Positions 61,085-64,000 of a stretch of 64,000 nt of DNA are shown here, piece by piece. This stretch comes from Palsa-504 sp963753225 (GTDB taxonomy: Bacteria > Actinomycetota > Actinomycetes > Streptosporangiales > Streptosporangiaceae): assembly GCA_963753225.1 (NCBI GenBank), contig CAVWBQ010000008.1, positions 62,001-126,000 of the forward strand. The letters are read 5' to 3'. The notes below the pieces were generated by a model, which saw only the letters and a list, made by a program, of their open reading frames with translations, had not been told where the DNA came from and searched no databases. Position 1 is the stretch's first letter. Each line of letters opens with the position of its first letter. The position numbers were made by a program, and so were the translations under genes.

Positions 61085-61786
61085 ATGAGCCCCTCGCCCG
61101 ACGCAACGAGCCCGCCCGATGCGACGACCCAGCCGCCTGACCCAACGAGCCAGCCGCCGAAGCGGTACGCATCGCAGGTGCGCGACGAGCAGGCCCGCCG
61201 TACCCGGCGGGCGATCGTCACCGCGGCTCACGACCTCTTCCTGGCTCAGGGTTTTGCGGCTACGACGATCGACGGGATCGCGGAGGCCGCGCACGTGAGC
61301 CGGCGTACCGTGTTCAACTCAGCGGGCGGCAAGGTGGCCCTGCTCAAGCTGGCCTTGGATTGGGCCATCGTCGGCGACGACGAGCCGGTAGCCCTGGCCG
61401 ACCGCCCGGCGATCAAGGCGATCCTGGCCGAGTCCGACCCGCGGAAGGCACTCACGCTCTGGGTGCAGGCCGTGACCGACGTCGCCGCCCGCACCACGCC
61501 GCTCGGCGAAGTTCTCATCGCCGCAGCCGATATCGACCCGGCGGCCGCACAACTGCTCGCCGAGGCGAGCCGCAACCGGATGCTGGGCGCTACCGTGTTC
61601 ATCCGGTATCTCGCGTCCCTGGACGGACTGGCCGTCGGCATAACCGAGCAACGTGCCGCGGAACTCTGCTGGGCGCTCACGGACGGCCACCTCTACCGGC
61701 TGCTGGTCGCTCAGCGCAGCTGGAGGACCGCCGACTTCAACCGATGGCTGTCCGACAGCCTTGCGGCGGCACTGCTGCCTACCTGA
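61085..61786 (+). CDS. TetR-family regulator
   Basis: 233 residues. About 40 Pro/Ser/Thr-rich residues (SPSPDATSPPDATTQPPDPT) precede the helix-turn-helix: RRAIVTAAHDLFLAQGFAAT, TIDGIAEAAHVSRRTVFNSA. The ligand-binding domain is complete to the C-terminus (RWLSDSLAAALLP). The ATG at 61085 follows ACGGGTCACG without a strong site; the Pro-rich lead may be untranslated if a later start is used. It likely represses the divergent MFS pump. An IS630 element is inserted 15 bp after its stop. Confidence 0.9.
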   Translation: MSPSPDATSPPDATTQPPDPTSQPPKRYASQVRDEQARRTRRAIVTAAHDLFLAQGFAATTIDGIAEAAHVSRRTVFNSAGGKVALLKLALDWAIVGDDEPVALADRPAIKAILAESDPRKALTLWVQAVTDVAARTTPLGEVLIAAADIDPAAAQLLAEASRNRMLGATVFIRYLASLDGLAVGITEQRAAELCWALTDGHLYRLLVAQRSWRTADFNRWLSDSLAAALLPT

Positions 61787-61801
61787 ACGGGCCGCAACCT
61801 A

Positions 61802-63043
61802 GTGCGGTGGCCACGAACGTTCACCGGGTGCTGACATGCTGCGGTGAGAGCGCGACACTCGATCTGGCAGGAGCAGGTCGAGTGTGAGGAGGCGTGATGG
61901 CCGAGCCGGTGCGTGCGCGGCGGCTAAGTGATCAGGAAGGGCAGCGGCTGCAGCAGATCGTGCGCCGTGGTAAGCACGGGTCGGTCCGGGTCCGTCGGGC
62001 GATGATCATCATGGCGTCGGCGTCGGGCACCCTGGTCCCGGCGATTGCGCGGCTGGTCGCGGCCGATGAGGACACCGTGCGGGATGTGATCCACCTGTTC
62101 AACCAGAGGGGCCTGGCGGCGCTGGACCCTCAGTGGGCGGGAGGCCGTCCCCGCCAGATCAGTGACGGCGATATTCAGGTCATCGTCACGGCGGCCCGGA
62201 CCCGGCCAGAAAAGCTGGGCCAGCCGTTCACCCGGTGGAGCCTGCGCAAGCTGGCCACCTATTTAGCGGACGGTCCCCGGCCGGTGCGGATCGGACGGGA
62301 GCGGCTGCGGCAGATCCTGCACGCCCGCGGGATCAGCTTCCAGCGGACGAGGACCTGGAAAGAGTCCCGTGATCCGGACCGGGACGCCAAGCTGGACCGG
62401 ATCGAGTACGTGACCAGTAATTATCCGGACCGCTGCTTCGCCTTCGATCAGTTCGGGCCGTTGTCGATCCGGCCCTGCCACGGGACCTGCTGGGCGCGGC
62501 GCAAGCACCCGGTGCGGCTGCGCGCCAACTATCACCGCACCCATGGCATCCGCTACTTCCACGGCTGTTACTCCCTGGGCGATGACCAGCTATGGGGCGT
62601 GACCCGCGAGCACAAGGGCGCCGGCCACACCCTGGCCGCGCTCAAATCGATCCGGGCCGCCCGGCCCGGCGGCTACCGGCTGTTCGTCATCCTGGACAAC
62701 CTGGCCGCGAACAAGACCCCGGCCATCCGCCGCTGGGCCCAGCGGGAGAACGTCGAACTGTGCCTGACGCCGACAAGCGCGTCGTGGGCCAACCCGATCG
62801 AGGCGCATTTCGGGCCCTTGCGCACCTTCGTCATCGGCACCTCGGACCACCCGAACCACACCGCGCTGGCCAGGAAACTACAGGGCTATCTGCGCTGGCG
62901 CAACGCTCATGCCCGCCACCCCGACGTCCTAGCCGCCCAGCGCCGCGAACGAGCCCGCATCCGCAGCGAACGCCAGCAACGCTGGGGCCGCCCCAGACCC
63001 AAAGCCGCCTAACAGAACCGGTGAACGTTCGTGGCCACCGCAC
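61802..63043 (+). mobile_element. complete IS630-family insertion sequence
   Basis: The ends are perfect inverted repeats: 61799-61827 and 63018-63046 match over 29 bp (left begins CTAGTGCGGTGGCCACGA, right ends TCGTGGCCACCGCACTAG). The outermost CTAG at each side contains the TA that IS630/Tc1 elements duplicate, at 61800-61801 and 63044-63045. The element proper is therefore about 1242 bp inserted into CTAG. It carries one intact transposase gene. Perfect ends and intact ORF suggest recent, possibly active, insertion. Confidence 0.93.
61897..63012 (+). CDS. IS630-family transposase
   Basis: 371 residues. N-terminal helix-turn-helix region (ARRLSDQEGQRLQQIVRRGK, SGTLVPAIARLVAADEDTVR), a second helical region with RWSLRKLATYL and GRERLRQILHARGISFQRTR, then the DDE core: first Asp in CFAFDQFGPLS, second Asp in LFVILDNLAANKT, Glu in WANPIEAHFGPLRTF. 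All three are present. The ATG at 61897 follows GAGGAGGCGTG (a GTG at 61894 is the other option). Cut-and-paste at TA sites. Confidence 0.95.
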   Translation: MAEPVRARRLSDQEGQRLQQIVRRGKHGSVRVRRAMIIMASASGTLVPAIARLVAADEDTVRDVIHLFNQRGLAALDPQWAGGRPRQISDGDIQVIVTAARTRPEKLGQPFTRWSLRKLATYLADGPRPVRIGRERLRQILHARGISFQRTRTWKESRDPDRDAKLDRIEYVTSNYPDRCFAFDQFGPLSIRPCHGTCWARRKHPVRLRANYHRTHGIRYFHGCYSLGDDQLWGVTREHKGAGHTLAALKSIRAARPGGYRLFVILDNLAANKTPAIRRWAQRENVELCLTPTSASWANPIEAHFGPLRTFVIGTSDHPNHTALARKLQGYLRWRNAHARHPDVLAAQRRERARIRSERQQRWGRPRPKAA

Positions 63044-63208
63044 TAGCGATACGGCGAGCCTAAAGAGACGTAAGCAGGGGACCGTCGATTCTTGGGATGG
63101 CCATGCTCATGAGCCGCGGCCATTTCCGCCACTGCCAGTCTCCGGTGCGGCCAGGGCAAGTCTTGCTCTAGCGTGGCCGGTTGCCCTCGATCAGACCTCG
63201 TCGGGACG

Positions 63209-63460
63209 TCAGCGTCGGCTATCAGCCTGGCGGAGCATCGCGTCTTGTTCGGGGTCGGGCAGGAGCTCCCATACCTCTTGCGCACAGCGGCAGGCCGCGG
63301 CGATCTTGGCAGCCCACGCCAGCGCCTCCTCGCGTGAGGGCACGTCGACGAGCGAGAACCCGCCGATGACCTCCTTGGTCTCCGGATACGGGCCGTCGGT
63401 GACCGTCCCGTCGGTGGCGCGCTCGGCTTGGTGCCGGTCCGTGCCCGGCCAGTGTGCCAT
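63209..63460 (-). pseudogene. YCII-related protein, 5'-truncated
   Basis: 83 codons. The middle and end match the YCII family: TDGPYPETKEVIGGFSLVDV (DGP...ETKE.IGGF), AALAWAAK-like helix (EEALAWAAKIAAACRCAQEV) and a final EVWELLPDPE. The first 20 residues (AHWPGTDRHQAERATDG) do not resemble the usual MKY.LLI start, so the N-terminal 35-40 residues are missing. Such genes often sit next to ECF sigma factors, none of which is seen here. Could still be translated as a short protein. Confidence 0.65.
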
Positions 63461-63564
63461 CGACCGCCGCTGTCACTCGGCGAGCTAAGCGGATTGACAG
63501 GGCCCGGGGTGGTGCGCTATTCAATACAGTGTAGTAAGCGGTGATGAGTAAGCGAGGTGGCGGG

Positions 63565-63882
63565 ATGCACGGTAAGTTCGATGGCCTGGGCCGGTTCGCC
63601 GACCCGTCGCTGCTGATTCTGACCAGCCTGTCGGACGGCCCCAAGCACGGCTACGCGATGATGACCGACATCGCCGCCTTCAGCGGAGTCCGCATGGAGC
63701 CGGGCGCCCTGTACGGCGCGCTGTCCCGGCTGGAGCGCCGCGGCTGGATCCGGCCGCTGGCCGCCGCCGAGCGCCGCCGCCCGTATGAGATCACCGCCGC
63801 CGGCCAGGAGGTCCTAGCCGGGCAGCTGCGGTCGATGCAGCAGATCGTCCGCGTCGCCCGCCAGCGCACCGCCACCGCCTGA
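63565..63882 (+). CDS. PadR-family regulator
   Basis: 105 residues: winged helix with DPSLLILTSLSDGPKHGYAM, MTDIAAFSGVRMEPGALYGA, LSRLERRGWIRPLAAAERRR, PYEITAAGQEVLAGQL. The short C-terminal helix fits PadR subfamily 2. Start at the ATG at 63565 behind GAGGTGG; the frame is also open from 63544. A small inverted repeat TACA-G-TGTA at 63525-63533 near CAATACAGTGTAGTA may be its operator. The next gene starts 7 bp after its stop, so the two form an operon. Confidence 0.9.
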   Translation: MHGKFDGLGRFADPSLLILTSLSDGPKHGYAMMTDIAAFSGVRMEPGALYGALSRLERRGWIRPLAAAERRRPYEITAAGQEVLAGQLRSMQQIVRVARQRTATA

Positions 63883-63889
63883 GCCCGCG

Positions 63890-64000
63890 ATGACGCCCGC
63901 CCTGGCCGACCGGCTGTCCCGCGCCGTAGTCGGCTGCTACCCGCCCCGCTGGAAGCAGCGCTACGCCGCGGAACTGCTCGACGTGCTCGACCAGCACCAC
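63890..64000 (+). CDS. membrane-protein gene start, truncated by window end
   Basis: Frame open from the ATG at 63890 to the window end: TPALADRLSRAVVGCYPPRW, KQRYAAELLDVLDQHH. The Y-P-P-R-W ... R-Y..EL.D.L motif is the usual start of actinobacterial integral membrane proteins encoded behind PadR regulators. The rest lies outside the window. Confidence 0.75.
   Translation, partial: MTPALADRLSRAVVGCYPPRWKQRYAAELLDVLDQHH

Noticed and set aside
1..64000. tRNA, rRNA and riboswitch genes
   Set aside because: I looked for T-loop GGTTCGAATCC-like and rRNA conserved strings by eye and found none that fold; a covariance-model scan would be needed to be sure.

Overview
This window is about 70% GC, with strong third-position GC in the coding frames, GTG and TTG starts, many ATGA or TGATG stop/start overlaps, and gene families typical of soil Actinomycetota. 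These include a SARP/BTAD regulator with an NB-ARC ATPase, three giant LuxR-type ATPase (LAL) regulators, a PF04672-type SAM methyltransferase, a membrane Ser/Thr kinase, NarL-type two-component proteins, many TetR/PadR/GntR regulators and drug-exporting MFS pumps. I infer a filamentous or sporangium-forming actinomycete (Streptosporangiales or Catenulisporales-like). No rRNA, tRNA or CRISPR was recognised, so the genus is not fixed. The accessory and regulatory content suggests a chromosome arm rather than a housekeeping core.

Layout. 1-2.4 kb: 3' end of a GNAT-like gene, an FAD monooxygenase and an alpha/beta-hydrolase remnant. 2.3-6.7 kb (minus): an Mrp/Mnh-type cation/proton antiporter operon E-F-G-MbhD-B-C-D without a separate MrpA antiporter subunit, with a frameshift in D. 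6.8-11.5 kb: a sugar cassette of GT4, GH130 phosphorylase and a GT4 fused to an alpha/alpha-toroid domain. 11.8-18.4 kb: frameshifted SARP regulator, BBE-type flavoprotein (frameshifted near its end), a small PH-like protein, MsrB and glutaminase. 18.4-26.9 kb: gene remnants, GH15 glucoamylase, a helical protein, an aminoglycoside-phosphotransferase-fold protein whose two key Asp are Asn, an MmcQ/YjbR protein, epoxide hydrolase, a TetR stub fused tail-to-tail with an amidohydrolase stub, and a SnoaL-like protein with a 13-nt tandem repeat in its leader. 27-33.4 kb: two divergent LAL regulators around a small conserved protein. 33.4-39.9 kb: epimerase-like protein, SAM methyltransferase, small membrane proteins and a histidine kinase/response regulator pair.

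39.9-47 kb: TetR-MFS operon, truncated reductase, GNAT, hotdog thioesterase, HbpS/GlcG-like protein, methyltransferase and truncated ABC ATPase. 47-52.4 kb: transmembrane Ser/Thr kinase, XRE regulator with a duplicated translation-start region, and a trpB-trpA-gntR operon with an apparently leaderless promoter overlapped by 10-bp direct repeats exactly 20 bp apart. 52.4-59.4 kb: third LAL regulator, a 5'-truncated DUF4242 gene, DMT exporter, then three poorly characterised genes (155-aa protein, Cys-rich mini-protein, secreted RCC1 propeller), two of which are preceded by the same upstream repeat. 59.4-64 kb: divergent MFS/TetR pair with a palindromic operator, an intact IS630-family element with perfect 29-bp ends, a YCII remnant and a PadR-led operon leaving the window.

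Two themes recur. One is a stem-loop element of about 45 bp with an A/T-rich centre, present three times between genes. The other is gene decay: at least six truncated genes and four apparent frameshifts. Some frameshifts may be sequencing or assembly errors, because correcting a single base restores conserved family endings.
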